From JAJDXO01 sp965221855 (GTDB taxonomy: Bacteria > Pseudomonadota > Alphaproteobacteria > Rhodospirillales > UBA2165), in NCBI GenBank assembly GCA_965221855.1, contig CBDCSV010000001.1:186001-250000 (forward strand): a DNA stretch of 64,000 nt, read 5' to 3'. Position 1 is the first letter of the stretch, and each line of letters begins with the position of its first letter. Shown in pieces: positions 1 to 8,967 of this stretch. The notes beneath the pieces are model-generated. The model was not told the origin of the DNA. It ran no database searches and saw nothing but the letters and a program-made list of their open reading frames with translations. The position numbers were made by a program, and so were the translations under genes.

Positions 1-60
1 CGTTTCCGGCGGCTTTTTCGCGCCGGGTCCAAGCCCGCCGCGGAGACACGGAAGCAGTAA
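1..60 (+). CDS. possible C-terminal end of an upstream gene
   Basis: One frame is open from the first base to a TAA at 58-60 and encodes 19 basic, proline-containing residues ending TRKQ. With only 20 codons it cannot be assigned to a family. The following 97 bases up to the IS256 element hold a small inverted repeat (CCCAAG-cagc-CTTGGG near 101-116) without a T tract, and nothing else recognisable. It may be the tail of a real gene or a chance open frame. Confidence 0.25.
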   Translation, partial: RFRRLFRAGSKPAAETRKQ

Positions 61-157
61 GGCGGCCCGATTTTTCCCCTTGGCCCGCCCCACCCAAGCA
101 GCCTTGGGCCGCGAAGGCCGGAAGGGTGAGGGGATGCGGCCGGGCCCGGGCGGCCAT

Positions 158-1437
158 GGTAACGTCAAGAGTTATGTGTCAGGGAGACTGGGGTACTGAT
201 TCCCTGAGACTTGTTTTCGTGAATGAAGACCGCGAAGAGGATGCGGTCCATTGAGGTTTTATCCTTGAAGGTTCCCATGGGCCGGGTTCGTCTGCGAACC
301 TCGCGGAACCTCCGTTCGATGGCATTGGTGGTCCTGACCTGCTTTCGCTCGGCGAGGTCCTTGTAGCGGAAGCAGGTGAGCAGGTCGTCGAGGTCGTTGC
401 GCAGGCAGGCGACGGCCTTGGGGTAGGTATCTTCCCAGGCGTCGGCGAAGCGGCGGGCGGCGGTCTCGGCCTTGCGGCGGTTGGGGGCATTCATGACGGC
501 GTGGACGTCGGCCTTGACGGCCTGCTGGTCGGCTACGCGGACCTTGTTGAGGATGTTCCTGATTTTGTGCGCCCAGCACCTCTGAACGGGGATGCCGTGA
601 TAGACGATCGGCAAGGCGGCGAGCAGGCCTTGGCCGCCATCAACGCAGATCATCTCAAGGCCCTCGCCGGTGAGGCCGCGGCGGTGCAACGCGGTGAGGA
701 AGCGCTCCCACTCCGCGGCGCTCTCGCTGGCGGCGAGTTGGAAGTCGATAATCTCCTTCTTGCCGTCGTGCCGTATGCCCAGCGCCACCAGGACCGGCCT
801 CCTGAGCGCGCCGGCGCCGGTCTTGCAGGCCAGCACCACGCCGTCGAGCATCAGCGCCTTGTAGGCGTTCTTCAGCGGCCGGCGGTGGAATGCGGCGACC
901 GACAGATCGAGGGTCTTGGCGACCCGGCTCACCGTCGCGGCCGAGACCGGACGCCCGAGCAGGGCAAGCAGGACCTCGCCGACCTTGCGGGTCGAGAGCC
1001 CCAGCACGAAGCCGGCCAGGATGGCGCGGTCGATCTCTGGAGCGCGCCTTGCGTAGCTCTTCAGAACCTCGGTCGGGCAGAAGTGCCGGGTGCGCGGCAC
1101 GTTGAGCTCGATGTCGCCGAGCTCGCTGAGCAGGCGGCGCCGGTAGGTGCCGTTGCGCCGGTCGCGCATAGCGCTGCCATCGAGGCCGTCGAGCCAGCGA
1201 TCCACCGCCTCGGCCATCCGGCCCTCGATGATCTCGGCCAGCGCCTGGCGGCCAAGCGGGCGATAACCCTCGCCCCAGTCCAATCCGCCTGCTTGCATCT
1301 CCTTCACCACCTCAAAGGCTTGTGGTAGGTTCTCAATCGTTACAGCTTGCTGTGGCATCGGGGTGCTCCTTCTTGCGGTTGTCGTAAACCACAGGGAGTA
1401 CCCCATTCCCAACTGACACATAAATTTTTACGTCACC
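158..1437 (-). mobile_element. IS256-family insertion sequence, copy 1 (1280 bp)
   Basis: The ends are imperfect inverted repeats of about 25 bp: the left end begins GGTAACGTCAAGAG and the reverse complement of the right end begins GGTGACGTAAAAAT, both continuing into TTATGTGTCAG. An exact 8-bp target duplication, GCGGCCAT, flanks it at 150-157 and 1438-1445; 8 bp is usual for the IS256 family. It carries one transposase gene. A second 1280-bp copy lies at 52180-53459. The insertion is upstream of eipB and leaves about 70 bp between the element and the eipB start, so eipB may have lost its own promoter. Confidence 0.95.
165..1358 (-). CDS. IS256-family transposase
   Basis: This is a 397-residue Mutator/IS256-type DDE transposase if started at the ATG at 1358, which has an AAGGAG ribosome binding site seven bases upstream. 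A longer open frame runs into the terminal repeat, but that start is less likely. Visible family segments are the N-terminal DNA-binding part, LDGVVL around the first catalytic Asp, ICVDGGQGL around the second, and the C-terminal TTNAIERRFREVRRR segment holding the catalytic Glu. It appears intact. It is nearly identical to the copy at 52187-53380, differing at scattered residues, so the two copies are not from one very recent event. Confidence 0.93.
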   Translation of the reverse strand: MPQQAVTIENLPQAFEVVKEMQAGGLDWGEGYRPLGRQALAEIIEGRMAEAVDRWLDGLDGSAMRDRRNGTYRRRLLSELGDIELNVPRTRHFCPTEVLKSYARRAPEIDRAILAGFVLGLSTRKVGEVLLALLGRPVSAATVSRVAKTLDLSVAAFHRRPLKNAYKALMLDGVVLACKTGAGALRRPVLVALGIRHDGKKEIIDFQLAASESAAEWERFLTALHRRGLTGEGLEMICVDGGQGLLAALPIVYHGIPVQRCWAHKIRNILNKVRVADQQAVKADVHAVMNAPNRRKAETAARRFADAWEDTYPKAVACLRNDLDDLLTCFRYKDLAERKQVRTTNAIERRFREVRRRTRPMGTFKDKTSMDRILFAVFIHENKSQGISTPVSLTHNS

Positions 1438-1507
1438 GCGGCCATTTGCCCCTTCGAATCGGCCCTCGAATTAGGTAGGTTGTGGGAGGAAAACGAGGAG
1501 CCCTGGC

Positions 1508-2311
1508 GTGAGCGGAAACAGGCATCCGAAGCGATCGCCCGGCCGGGCGCCGGCAGTTCTGCCGGCGATTTCTTTGGCCATCTTGGCCGTCGGCCTTCCT
1601 TGGGGCGGGGAGGCGCGCGCCGGCGGCCTCGTCGATCACCGGGCGACCTACGCCATGAATTTGGTGCGGTCCAGCGGCCAGGGCGGCATTGCCGGCGCCC
1701 GCGGCGCCATGGTCTACGAGTTTCGCGACACCTGCGACGGCTGGCAGGTCGATACCAAGGTCTACCTGCGCCTCCGGTCGGGGCGCGGCCCGGAGATGGA
1801 GAGCGTCCGGCTGGTTTCCTCATGGGAGGCCAAGGACGGTTCCGGTTTCCGGTTCCGCGTGACCGAAAAGACCGGCGGCGAGGTCAGCGAGGAAATCAGG
1901 GGGGTTGCGGTCACCGGCGAAGACGGCGGCATCGCCGAATATACCCGGCCGAAATCGTTCACCGTCAAGCTGCCCAAGGACACCGTGTTTCCGACCGCCC
2001 ACCTGCGGAGCCTGATCAAGACCGGCAGCGACGGCGGGAAACACTTGAGCCGCGTGCTGTTCGACGGCGCGACCCTCGAAAATCCCTACGTGGTCGGCGC
2101 GCAGGTGCGGCCGCGCGGCGGCGCGCCGGATGCCTGGGTCGCGCGGATGGCCTATTTTCCCTTCAACAGCAGGGCTCAGACGCCCGAGTTCGAGCTCGGG
2201 GTCAGTTACGGGGACGACGGGGTCGTGCAGTCGGTCCTCCAGGATTTCGGAGACTACCAGATCGAAGCCAGGATCACGCGGCTGGAAAAGCTCGACGCGC
2301 CTATTTGCTAG
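1508..2311 (+). CDS. eipB: EipB / DUF1849 family periplasmic cell-envelope protein
   Basis: The product has 267 residues and matches the DUF1849 (EipB) family, whose characterised Brucella member is a periplasmic beta-spiral protein needed for envelope integrity. A signal peptide covers about residues 1-39 and ends near GEARAG. Family hallmarks are HRATYAMNL, MVYEFRDTCDGW, FPTAHLRSL and a C-terminal domain rich in beta strands. Cys76 and the final residue Cys267 would form the conserved disulfide of the family. The start is GTG with a GAGGAAAACGAGGAG purine tract just upstream. The stop TAG consists of the TA target dinucleotide and the first G of the following IS630 element. After removal of the tandem elements the junction would still read TGC TAG, so the insertion left the protein intact. 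Confidence 0.85.
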   Translation: MSGNRHPKRSPGRAPAVLPAISLAILAVGLPWGGEARAGGLVDHRATYAMNLVRSSGQGGIAGARGAMVYEFRDTCDGWQVDTKVYLRLRSGRGPEMESVRLVSSWEAKDGSGFRFRVTEKTGGEVSEEIRGVAVTGEDGGIAEYTRPKSFTVKLPKDTVFPTAHLRSLIKTGSDGGKHLSRVLFDGATLENPYVVGAQVRPRGGAPDAWVARMAYFPFNSRAQTPEFELGVSYGDDGVVQSVLQDFGDYQIEARITRLEKLDAPIC

Positions 2312-3360
2312 AGCGTTTCATATTTTGACGGAAGCGTATCCTGCGTTTTTGAAGTAGTTGGCGCATTGCTGTGGCTCGATGGTGTCGATGAGGCTCCCGA
2401 GATGGCGCCATAAGTCGTCGATCTCCCGCTTCTGGGCGTTTCTCATCCAGTGCTTGATTTGGGCAAAGGTCTGCTCGATGGGATTGAGGTCGGGGGAATA
2501 TTTGGGCAGGAGCCACAGCTTGGCTCCGGCGGCACGGATGGCGTTTCGCACGGCTTTTGACTTGTGGCTGCCGAGATTGTCCATGATGACGATGTCGCCG
2601 GGCACCAGGGTCGGCACGAGCAGCTGCTCGACGTAGGCGCGGAAGCACACGCCATTGATGGGGCCGTCGAAGACGCAGGGCGCGGTGAACCGGTCGCAGC
2701 GCAGCGCGCCGATGAAGGTCAGGGTGTGCCACCGCCCATGGGGGGCAAAGCCGCGGACCCGCTCCCCTTTCGGCCCCCAGCCGCGCAGCGGGGCCATATT
2801 GGTCCGGATCCAGGTTTCATCAATGAATACCAGCCGTTCGGGATCAAGCTTTGCCTGCCACGCCTTCCAGCGCCTGCGATGGCGGGCGATGTCCGCGCGC
2901 GCCCGTTCAACGGCGAACAGGGTTTTTTTTAAAGCGCAGCCCTTCACGGCGCAGAAACAGCCATACCGTGCTGTGGGATACCCTGACACCCCGAGCGGCC
3001 AACTCGTCTCTCAACCGATGCAGCGTCAGATGCGGCTCCTGGTCGATCCGGCCGACAATGAACTCCCGATGGGGCTCAAGAACCCGGCGGCGGTGACCGC
3101 CCATCTTGCCGGGCGCAACACTCCCCGTCCGCCGGTAGCGCTGCGACCACTTAACCACGCTCGAAACCGCAACCCCAAACCGAGCCGCTACAGCGCGGCA
3201 ACTCTCCCCCGCCAAAACCGCCAAAACAACACGCTCTCGCAAATCAATCGAATAAGGTCTCGCCATGAATGCTGGCCTCCTTGCCCAGCATCCATCTTGA
3301 ATCATGGTTCGCCCATACTTGGGAATCCCTAAAATGATTCAATCAATCTCAAATACGCTC
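2311..3360 (-). mobile_element. IS630-family insertion sequence, type A copy 1 (1050 bp)
   Basis: The element begins GAGCGTTTCATATTT and ends AAATACGCTC, with TA on each side (2309-2310 and 3361-3362), the usual TA duplication of IS630/Tc1-type elements. Three copies of the same length are present (also 34297-35346 and 56119-57168), and their translations are identical, which points to recent transposition. The right-hand TA is shared with the type B element that follows directly. The target was CTAG in the eipB stop codon. Confidence 0.95.
2318..3266 (-). CDS. IS630-family transposase, frameshifted in two ORFs (type A copy 1)
   Basis: ORF A starts at the ATG at 3266 behind AAGGAGG. It encodes a helix-turn-helix domain (residues starting MARPYSIDLRERV) with the linker typical of IS630 transposases and ends at 2907. 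ORF B (2318 to about 2932, open to 2989) encodes the DDE catalytic domain: VFIDETW, IVMDNLGSHKS and YSPDLNPIEQTFAQIK. The frames overlap at a run of eight A on the coding strand. Reading seven A there would join them as F-K-K-T-L-F, the expected continuous protein. The full product would be about 315 residues and needs ribosomal frameshifting (+1) or transcript slippage. No other defect is visible. Confidence 0.9.
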
Positions 3361-3362
3361 TA

Positions 3363-4414
3363 GAGCCTCGGGTGTTTAATCTGCAACATACCCAGCATCT
3401 TTGAGGTAATTCCTGCATTCCTGTGGGTCGAAGAGGGCGCAGATGTCGCCGACAGCGCGCCAGAGGGCTTCATAGGTGCGTGCTTTGGCTTTTCTGAGCA
3501 GGGCCTTTAGCTTAGCGAAGGCCATTTCGATGGGATTGAGGTCTGGAGAGTATTTGGGCAGGAACAGGAACCAGGCGCCCCGCTCGGCAAGGGCCTTTGC
3601 CGCCCGCGGACTTTTGTGGACATTGAGATTGTCGAGGATCACCACATCGCCGGGTTTCAAGCTCGGCGCCAGCTGAGTGCGGACATAAGCATCGAAGGCT
3701 GGGCCGTCCATGGCGCCGTCGACAATCCAGGGAGCGACCAGTCCATCGCAGCGCAGCCCCGCGATGAAGGTTTGCGTCTGCCACTTGCCGAAGGGCGCAT
3801 CGGCCATGAGCCGCTCTCCCCGGAGACTGCGCCCGCGCAACGGCGTCATGTTGGTCTTCACGCTCGTCTCGTCGAGAAAGACGAGCCGCGCCGGCTGGCG
3901 GCGCATGAAGGGTTGGCGACGGTTAATCCATGTCCGGCGCGCCGCTTTGACGTCAGAGCGTTCTTTCTCCGAGGCCAGCAGCGTTTTTTTTATAGGTGAA
4001 GCCCGCCTTGCACAGCAGTTTGGACAGATTCGACGGGTCGGCCGTGATGCCATGTTCCGCCTCCAGCCAGACCGCGAGGGTCGGCATGGTGATGTCAGGC
4101 TGAGCCTTCACCTTCTCGATAAGGGCCGCACGATAGGGGCCAAGCTTGCCGGACCCCTTGGAACGGCCCTGCTTGGCCGGCTCAACCGAACCGGTGGCCG
4201 CATAGCGGGCCTGAACCCGCACCGCCGTCGACGGAGCAACCTCAAACTGCTCCGCAACCTCCCGACGAGACTTGCCCGCCGATATCCCCCGCACCATACG
4301 TAAACGAAGATCCGTCGAAATCGCTCTGCCCATAACAGCACCTCCTGGGCACAGGGAATCACCATTTCAAATAAAAGGGAATCCCCAACGATTCAAAATT
4401 CACGCCCGAGGCTC
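3363..4414 (-). mobile_element. IS630-family insertion sequence, type B (1052 bp)
   Basis: The terminal inverted repeats are GAGCCTCGGG at the left and CCCGAGGCTC at the right, flanked by TA at 3361-3362 and 4415-4416. It abuts type A copy 1, and the two share one TA dinucleotide. It encodes its own diverged transposase. It occurs once in this window. Confidence 0.92.
3376..4333 (-). CDS. IS630-family transposase, frameshifted in two ORFs (type B)
   Basis: ORF A begins at the ATG at 4333 behind CAGGAGG and encodes the helix-turn-helix part (MGRAISTDLRLRM) down to 3953. ORF B, ending at 3376, carries the DDE domain with VFLDETSVKTN, VILDNLNVHKS and YSPDLNPIEMAFAKLK. As in type A, the frames meet at a run of eight A and would be continuous with seven, giving Y-K-K-T-L-L. 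The sequence is clearly diverged from types A and C, so it is a separate element and not a mutated copy. Confidence 0.87.
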
Positions 4415-4416
4415 TA

Positions 4417-4634
4417 GCCCGACTTCCGCAACTTGGCAGTCGATTCGGCTAATTTGACGATTTTTGGGCTCGGGAAGTGTCGGATTTCGGGGCTTTGGGT
4501 CTCTGGAACCGCGTGTAGTGCCGTTTACGGCTCATTCCGTCCTCCTTCCAAGAGGTCATAGTGCGCCAAACTCTCTCAACAAATCCGGACCACTTCTAGG
4601 GGAGCACTCCAATGAGGGAAAAGGGTTTTCTGCG
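4417..4634. other. intergenic region after the tandem IS630 elements, no gene seen
   Basis: The 218 bases between the type B element and the cupin gene hold no open frame with a ribosome binding site and no clear terminator. From here rightward the DNA looks distinctly less GC-rich than the flanking sequence. Confidence 0.4.
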
Positions 4635-5174
4635 CTAGTCGCGTCGACCATCGATCAGAATGAATGCGACCTTACACGGCGAGGACGATCGATTACTCCA
4701 TGCGTGGTTTGTGCCGCGTTGGATCATAAAATCGCCAGCTCGCAAAATAGTTTCGTCTTCATCCAGAATGGCGAATATTTCTCCCTCAAGTACGACGGCA
4801 TAGTCCACCGTATCCGTTTGATGCATTCCCGGATGCCGCTGCTGATTGTTACTACGATCAGCATCCTTGAACACCTGCGAGAAAGCTGCCCGTATCTGAC
4901 GCGCCGCCTCCTCTTTGTTCTCCGGTTCCGGCGGGAACTCAATAACTCTTAGGACTGTCCCTCCGCTTGGCGGCGCAACACCTTCACAGTCTTCAATTGT
5001 ATCGGATTCATGAATACTGACCGGCGATTCACCGCTACGCCAGATATTCGTTGAATAGTACCCTGGGCGGCCGGCAACAGATCTTACGGAGGGCGAGTAT
5101 CCGTCACTTGTGATGATTGATCGACCGTTCTCATCAAATCCGGTGATGACCCGCCTGATACGACCCTCAGTCAT
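4635..5174 (-). CDS. cupin-domain protein, last gene of the TRAP/GST operon
   Basis: The product has 179 residues with a C-terminal cupin fold. The first metal motif is HPGMHQTDTVDYAVVLEGEI (about residues 113-132) and the second is GDFMIQRGTNHAW (about 147-159); His residues in both could bind a metal. The N-terminal half (about residues 1-85) has no recognised domain. The start ATG overlaps the stop of the upstream glutathione S-transferase gene (ATGACTGA), so translation was probably coupled before that gene was split by an insertion sequence. Cupins of this type are often small-molecule dioxygenases, isomerases or binding proteins; no specific reaction can be named. With the TRAP transporter and the GST it suggests catabolism of an imported organic acid. 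Confidence 0.75.
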   Translation of the reverse strand: MTEGRIRRVITGFDENGRSIITSDGYSPSVRSVAGRPGYYSTNIWRSGESPVSIHESDTIEDCEGVAPPSGGTVLRVIEFPPEPENKEEAARQIRAAFSQVFKDADRSNNQQRHPGMHQTDTVDYAVVLEGEIFAILDEDETILRAGDFMIQRGTNHAWSNRSSSPCKVAFILIDGRRD

Positions 5175-5755
5175 TACTTTTCTCCATTTTAATTGGTGAG
5201 AGTTGGTCCTCGCGCTCGGAAATTCGTGAGCCGAGATAGAACGCCACGGCGAAATTTGGTCTCTCTTTAATGCGCTCCCACCAATCAGTCACTGACGGTA
5301 GATCTGACCATATGTGCTCCATTCCGAGATCGACCATGCGGTCAAAAACTGGCGTTACGACGACATCAGCTAAGGTATATGCGTCACCCATCAACCAGGG
5401 TGCTCCGCTGACAGCATGCTCGACACGCTCGGCTGTCTGCCGCAATCGGTCGAGTGAAGATTGATACTCTTCATCACTAAATCCATCCCGCCCCATCTTC
5501 CGGTAAAACTCCGTTCGAAGCGGACGCACCTTGGCTTCCTCGGCAAACTCCTCATCGCTGAGGTGCTGAAAGTGCTGCACAAACACATTTTGGAACGATG
5601 GGAAGCGAATAGCGGATGTTGGAACCTCTTCGATAAACCGCATCCATGTGCGCATTCGAGCACGCTCGTACAGGTCATCCGGAACCAATCTCGGTTCAGG
5701 AAAAATCTCGTCCAGATATTCAACGATCACCGACGAATCGACGACTGGCCGCCTA
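5167..5755 (-). pseudogene. glutathione S-transferase, C-terminal fragment (split by IS630 type C)
   Basis: This is the helical C-terminal domain of a GST. It contains VIVEYLDEIFPEP at the end of the thioredoxin-like domain, a helical stretch, then GAPWLMGDAYTLADVVVTPVFDRM, the classical N-capping box region of GST domain 2. The N-terminal part is at 6812-7008, beyond a 1054-bp insertion sequence. Removing the element and one TA (1056 bp, a multiple of three) joins the halves in frame as GVVPTLRHA-RRPVVDSSVIVEYLDE and gives a 261-residue protein. A GTG within this fragment (M at 5730) could start a truncated product, but it would lack the glutathione-binding domain. Confidence 0.88.
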
Positions 5756-6809
5756 GAGAGTTTTCTGATCTGACGGAATCGTTAGGGATTCCCAAAGTCT
5801 CTGATTTCTGATTCAAGATGTGGGCTGGTGAAGGAGGCCAGCCTGCATGACGAGACCACTTTCGAATGATCTACGACATCGGTTGGTTGCGGCGGTGGAC
5901 GGCGGGATGTCGCGTCGGTCTGCGGCGAAGGTTTTTGGGGTTGCGGCCTCGACGGCGATCAAATGGGTTGATCAGTGGCGGCAGCGGGGTGATGTGCGGC
6001 CCCGGCCGCAAGGCGGGGACCGCCGCTCTCACCGCCTTGAAGCGTATGCCGAGGAGGTTCTGGCGCTTGTCACGGAGACACCGGACATCACCCTGGCCGA
6101 GATCGCAGCCTGTCTGGAGGAGGTGCACGGGCTTCGGGTTGCCCCGAGCACGGTCTGGCGGCTGCTCGACCGCCACGGCATGACCTTCAAAAAAAAACCG
6201 CGCACGCCAGCGAGCAGCAACGTCCTGATGTCTTGGCGCGCCGGCAGGCCTGGGCCGAGGCGCAGCCCGGCCTGATGCCGGAGCGGCTGGTCTTCATCGA
6301 CGAGACCGGCACATCGACCAAGATGGCCCGGCGCTATGGCCGCGCGCCGCGCGGGCAGCGCTGCCAAGCCGCCATCCCTCACGGCCACTGGAAGACCACC
6401 ACTTTGGTCGCTGCTCTCACGCTCGACGGCATCCTCGCCCCCATGACCATCGATGGGGCGATGACCGGGGCAGCCTTCCTTGCCTATGTCGAGCAAATCC
6501 TGGTCCCAACCCTCAAACCCGGAGACATCGTCATTATGGACAATCTGCCAGCCCATAAGCCCGCCAGCGTGCGTAAGGCCATCGAAGACGCCGGCGCCGA
6601 GCTCCGCTTCCTGCCGCCCTACTCACCCGACTTCAACCCAATCGAGATGGCCTTCGCAAAGCTCAAGGCCCTCCTCAAAAAGACCGCAGCCAGAACCGTC
6701 GACGACCTCTACGACGCCATCGCAACCGCCATCGACACAGTCACCCAATCCGAGTGCCAAAACTACTTCACTGCCGCAGGCTATGACCGGGTGTGATCAG
6801 AAAATGCTC
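5756..6809 (+). mobile_element. IS630-family insertion sequence, type C (1054 bp)
   Basis: The ends are imperfect inverted repeats: GAGAGTTTTCTGATCT on the left, and GAGCATTTTCTGATCA as the reverse complement of the right. TA flanks it at 5754-5755 and 6810-6811, and the restored target reads CCTAGC, again CTAG. It lies inside the GST gene, with its transposase on the opposite strand. It occurs once in the window. Confidence 0.94.
5847..6796 (+). CDS. IS630-family transposase, frameshifted in two ORFs (type C)
   Basis: ORF A starts at the ATG at 5847 behind GAAGGAGG and encodes the helix-turn-helix domain (MTRPLSNDLRHRL) to 6275. ORF B ends at 6796 and carries the catalytic domain: VFIDETGTSTKM, IVMDNLPAHKP and YSPDFNPIEMAFAKLK. 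The frames meet at nine A (6189-6197), where a -1 shift is needed. With seven A the protein would be continuous as F-K-K-T-A-H-A-S-E. The slip site is at the same codon position as in types A and B, although the run length differs. Confidence 0.87.
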
Positions 6810-6811
6810 TA

Positions 6812-7008
6812 GCATGTCGCAAAGTCGGCACAACGCCGTTTGGGTTCATCGCAAGGTATTCCGGCGTAAGATGATCCTTGGTGCGAAAGTTGATGAGACG
6901 GCTTTTGAAAGTCAGTTTCTTTTCTGCCAAAACCAACCGAACTTTCTGGCTACAGGTCGAATAATCAGAGTGAAAAAGCTCAAGCTCGCTATCAATTTCG
7001 TCGATCAT
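6812..7008 (-). pseudogene. glutathione S-transferase, N-terminal fragment (split by IS630 type C)
   Basis: This is the thioredoxin-like domain: LELFHSDYSTCSQKVRLVL with the catalytic-region Ser-Thr-Cys, then MNPNGVVPTL with the cis-Pro loop that binds glutathione. The ATG at 7008 (MIDEIDSELELF) is the most likely start; an upstream TTG at 7038 overlaps the end of dctM but lacks a ribosome binding site. The open frame runs on into the insertion sequence and stops within it. It is in the same GST group as the gene at 53463, with shared STCSxxVR and NPNGVVPxL motifs. Confidence 0.85.
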
Positions 7009-7018
7009 CTCTGAAATC

Positions 7019-8341
7019 TCATATGAACACGAGTGCAAGAGGAGGGAACAAAACCATAAGCATCAGCACTAAGACCATTGCCAGCGCAAACGGTGCGGCC
7101 CCAAGGAAGATGTCATTCAATGAAATCTCGTCGTCATCCAGGTTGGCTCGGATAACGAAACACGCAATCCCCAGTGGTGGCGTGAGCAATCCGATCTCCA
7201 CGGCGATGACCGTAATGATACCGAACCAAACGAGGTCGACGCCGAGACTGGCCATTACAGGCACGACCAATGGCAGGAGAATCAGCATGATAGAAGCGGA
7301 ATCGAGAATAGTGCCAAGCAGCACAATCACGATTAAATAAACTAATAGAATGGCCAAGAACCCGAGGTCCGTCTCTTCGATCCAGGTCCCCATAAAATCG
7401 GGCAATCCGGACAAGGCCAACATGTTTGCGTAAAGGTGGGCCGCGATTAGAAGGAACGAGATCGATGCCGTCACGTATCCGGCTTCCATCGCTACCGACC
7501 AGAATTTTTTCCAGTCCAGTTTCTTTTTCCCGACCGCCAAAACGAGCGCAGCAAGCGCCCCAACGCCACCCGCCTCCGTCGGTGTGAAGATGCCACCATA
7601 GATGCCGCCAAGCACAATAACGACGAGACCCAAAATTGGCAGAATCTTTATCCAAAGTTCGCTGATCGAGAGAAGAGACTCACTTACTTCTCGTGCTTCC
7701 CCAATTGCGGCACCCGTTCCAACAAAAGACGGAAATAATCTGATCAGTAGTGTGATCAGCATTGCAAATGCAAGGGCAAGCGCTATCCCTGGCAAAATGC
7801 CGGCTGTGAACATTTGACCGATCGAGACTTCTGCAACGATCCCATACAGGATTAGCAACAAGCTGGGAGGAATAAGCATCCCCAAGACCGAACTACCGGC
7901 CACAACGCCTACTGAAAACCGTTTGGCGTAACCCAGCCGAATAAGTTCCGGCACAGCTATTTTCGTGAATACTGAGGCAGAGGCGATAGTCGTACCTTGA
8001 ACGGCGGCGAACACGGCGTTCGCCGCAACCGTGGACATGCCGAGCCCACCACGCGCTTTTCGAAACACTTGATTGCAAACATCGAAGGTATCTCGCCCAA
8101 TATCCGATGCACCGACAAGGAGACCCATGAACACAAAGAGTGGAATTACACCGAAGGCATATCCGGCAATACTTTCTAGTGCAGCTAATGAAAGCATGTT
8201 ACCTGCAACGATGATGTTGCCCTTCATTGCCCATACGCCAATGAACGACAACAACAACAGAGTGATGGCCACATGCATCCCTGATTGAATCAGAATTAGG
8301 ATACCGACGATCGAGAGGAGGCCGATTTCGATATCGCTCAA
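7019..8341 (-). CDS. dctM: TRAP transporter large permease (DctM family)
   Basis: The product is a 440-residue inner-membrane protein with about twelve hydrophobic segments and the DctM signatures SVLGMLIPPSLLLILYG and IFTPTEAGGVGALAAL. It would form the ion-coupled channel of the tripartite transporter with the upstream dctQ and dctP products. I chose the TTG start at 8341 because it overlaps the dctQ stop (TTGA) and gives the usual family length; the longer open frame reads through dctQ. It is the third gene of a tightly packed minus-strand operon that continues into the GST and cupin genes. Confidence 0.9.
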   Translation of the reverse strand: MSDIEIGLLSIVGILILIQSGMHVAITLLLLSFIGVWAMKGNIIVAGNMLSLAALESIAGYAFGVIPLFVFMGLLVGASDIGRDTFDVCNQVFRKARGGLGMSTVAANAVFAAVQGTTIASASVFTKIAVPELIRLGYAKRFSVGVVAGSSVLGMLIPPSLLLILYGIVAEVSIGQMFTAGILPGIALALAFAMLITLLIRLFPSFVGTGAAIGEAREVSESLLSISELWIKILPILGLVVIVLGGIYGGIFTPTEAGGVGALAALVLAVGKKKLDWKKFWSVAMEAGYVTASISFLLIAAHLYANMLALSGLPDFMGTWIEETDLGFLAILLVYLIVIVLLGTILDSASIMLILLPLVVPVMASLGVDLVWFGIITVIAVEIGLLTPPLGIACFVIRANLDDDEISLNDIFLGAAPFALAMVLVLMLMVLFPPLALVFI

Positions 8342-8967
8342 TTCATCATGCTCCCGCCAGACGTGCTGCGGAGAGCACAACGAATGTCCCGAAACGCGTG
8401 CATCATATATTGTAAACTCGCACCGAGACTCCCGATCAAGATGATCGCAAGGATGGGCCAAATAGGCGCGGTAAAATCACCCTCCGTCCCGATGTACTCG
8501 TCAATATCCCAGGCTTTTTCGAAACGTCGAACCGTAAAGAAGAAAATCGTCCCGAGCAGCGCCGCGCCAATCAGGTTTTGCACGGCCTGAACCAATAGAC
8601 CCGCCCGTTCGTTTCTAGCCATCAACTTACTGAGCAAGACATCTGATTTGATAAACCGGTTCCGACGGAGGGTATGTGTAATTTGAAGGAACACGATCGC
8701 CACGATGGATATGCTGACCAACTCCGGGACACCGCGGACCGGGCTGCTAAACACTGCGCGGCCAAATACGTCCGAGTTGATGAGTAACATCACGGCAATG
8801 ATCCATAGAGCACCAGCTCCACAGGCCAACGCCGAGAGAGCATTAAAAAATTGGTCAAACGAGTTGGGACGAGAGATTTCGTCTCCCGTCCCTGAACTCA
8901 ACGGCGTGTCGCGGTGATCCGCCAACGTTAGGTTTCCCGGCTCGCTGTCAGCTACTCTTTGTCCCAA
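8338..8967 (-). CDS. dctQ: TRAP transporter small permease (DctQ family)
   Basis: The 209-residue membrane protein has four predicted helices (about residues 46-66, 84-104, 125-146 and 170-190), the DctQ pattern. SNSDVFGR-type text after helix 1 (here LLINSDVFGRAVF) and the P-x-x-G-V-P-E-L segment are family features. An unusual hydrophilic N-terminal extension of about 38 residues precedes the first helix. The start overlaps the end of dctP by 16 bases and the stop overlaps the start of dctM, so the three are translationally linked. Confidence 0.88.
   Translation of the reverse strand: MGQRVADSEPGNLTLADHRDTPLSSGTGDEISRPNSFDQFFNALSALACGAGALWIIAVMLLINSDVFGRAVFSSPVRGVPELVSISIVAIVFLQITHTLRRNRFIKSDVLLSKLMARNERAGLLVQAVQNLIGAALLGTIFFFTVRRFEKAWDIDEYIGTEGDFTAPIWPILAIILIGSLGASLQYMMHAFRDIRCALRSTSGGSMMN

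Noticed and set aside
2655..3332. 225-residue plus-strand frame within each IS630 type A copy
   Set aside because: It is antisense to the transposase and present in all three copies only because the element is identical.
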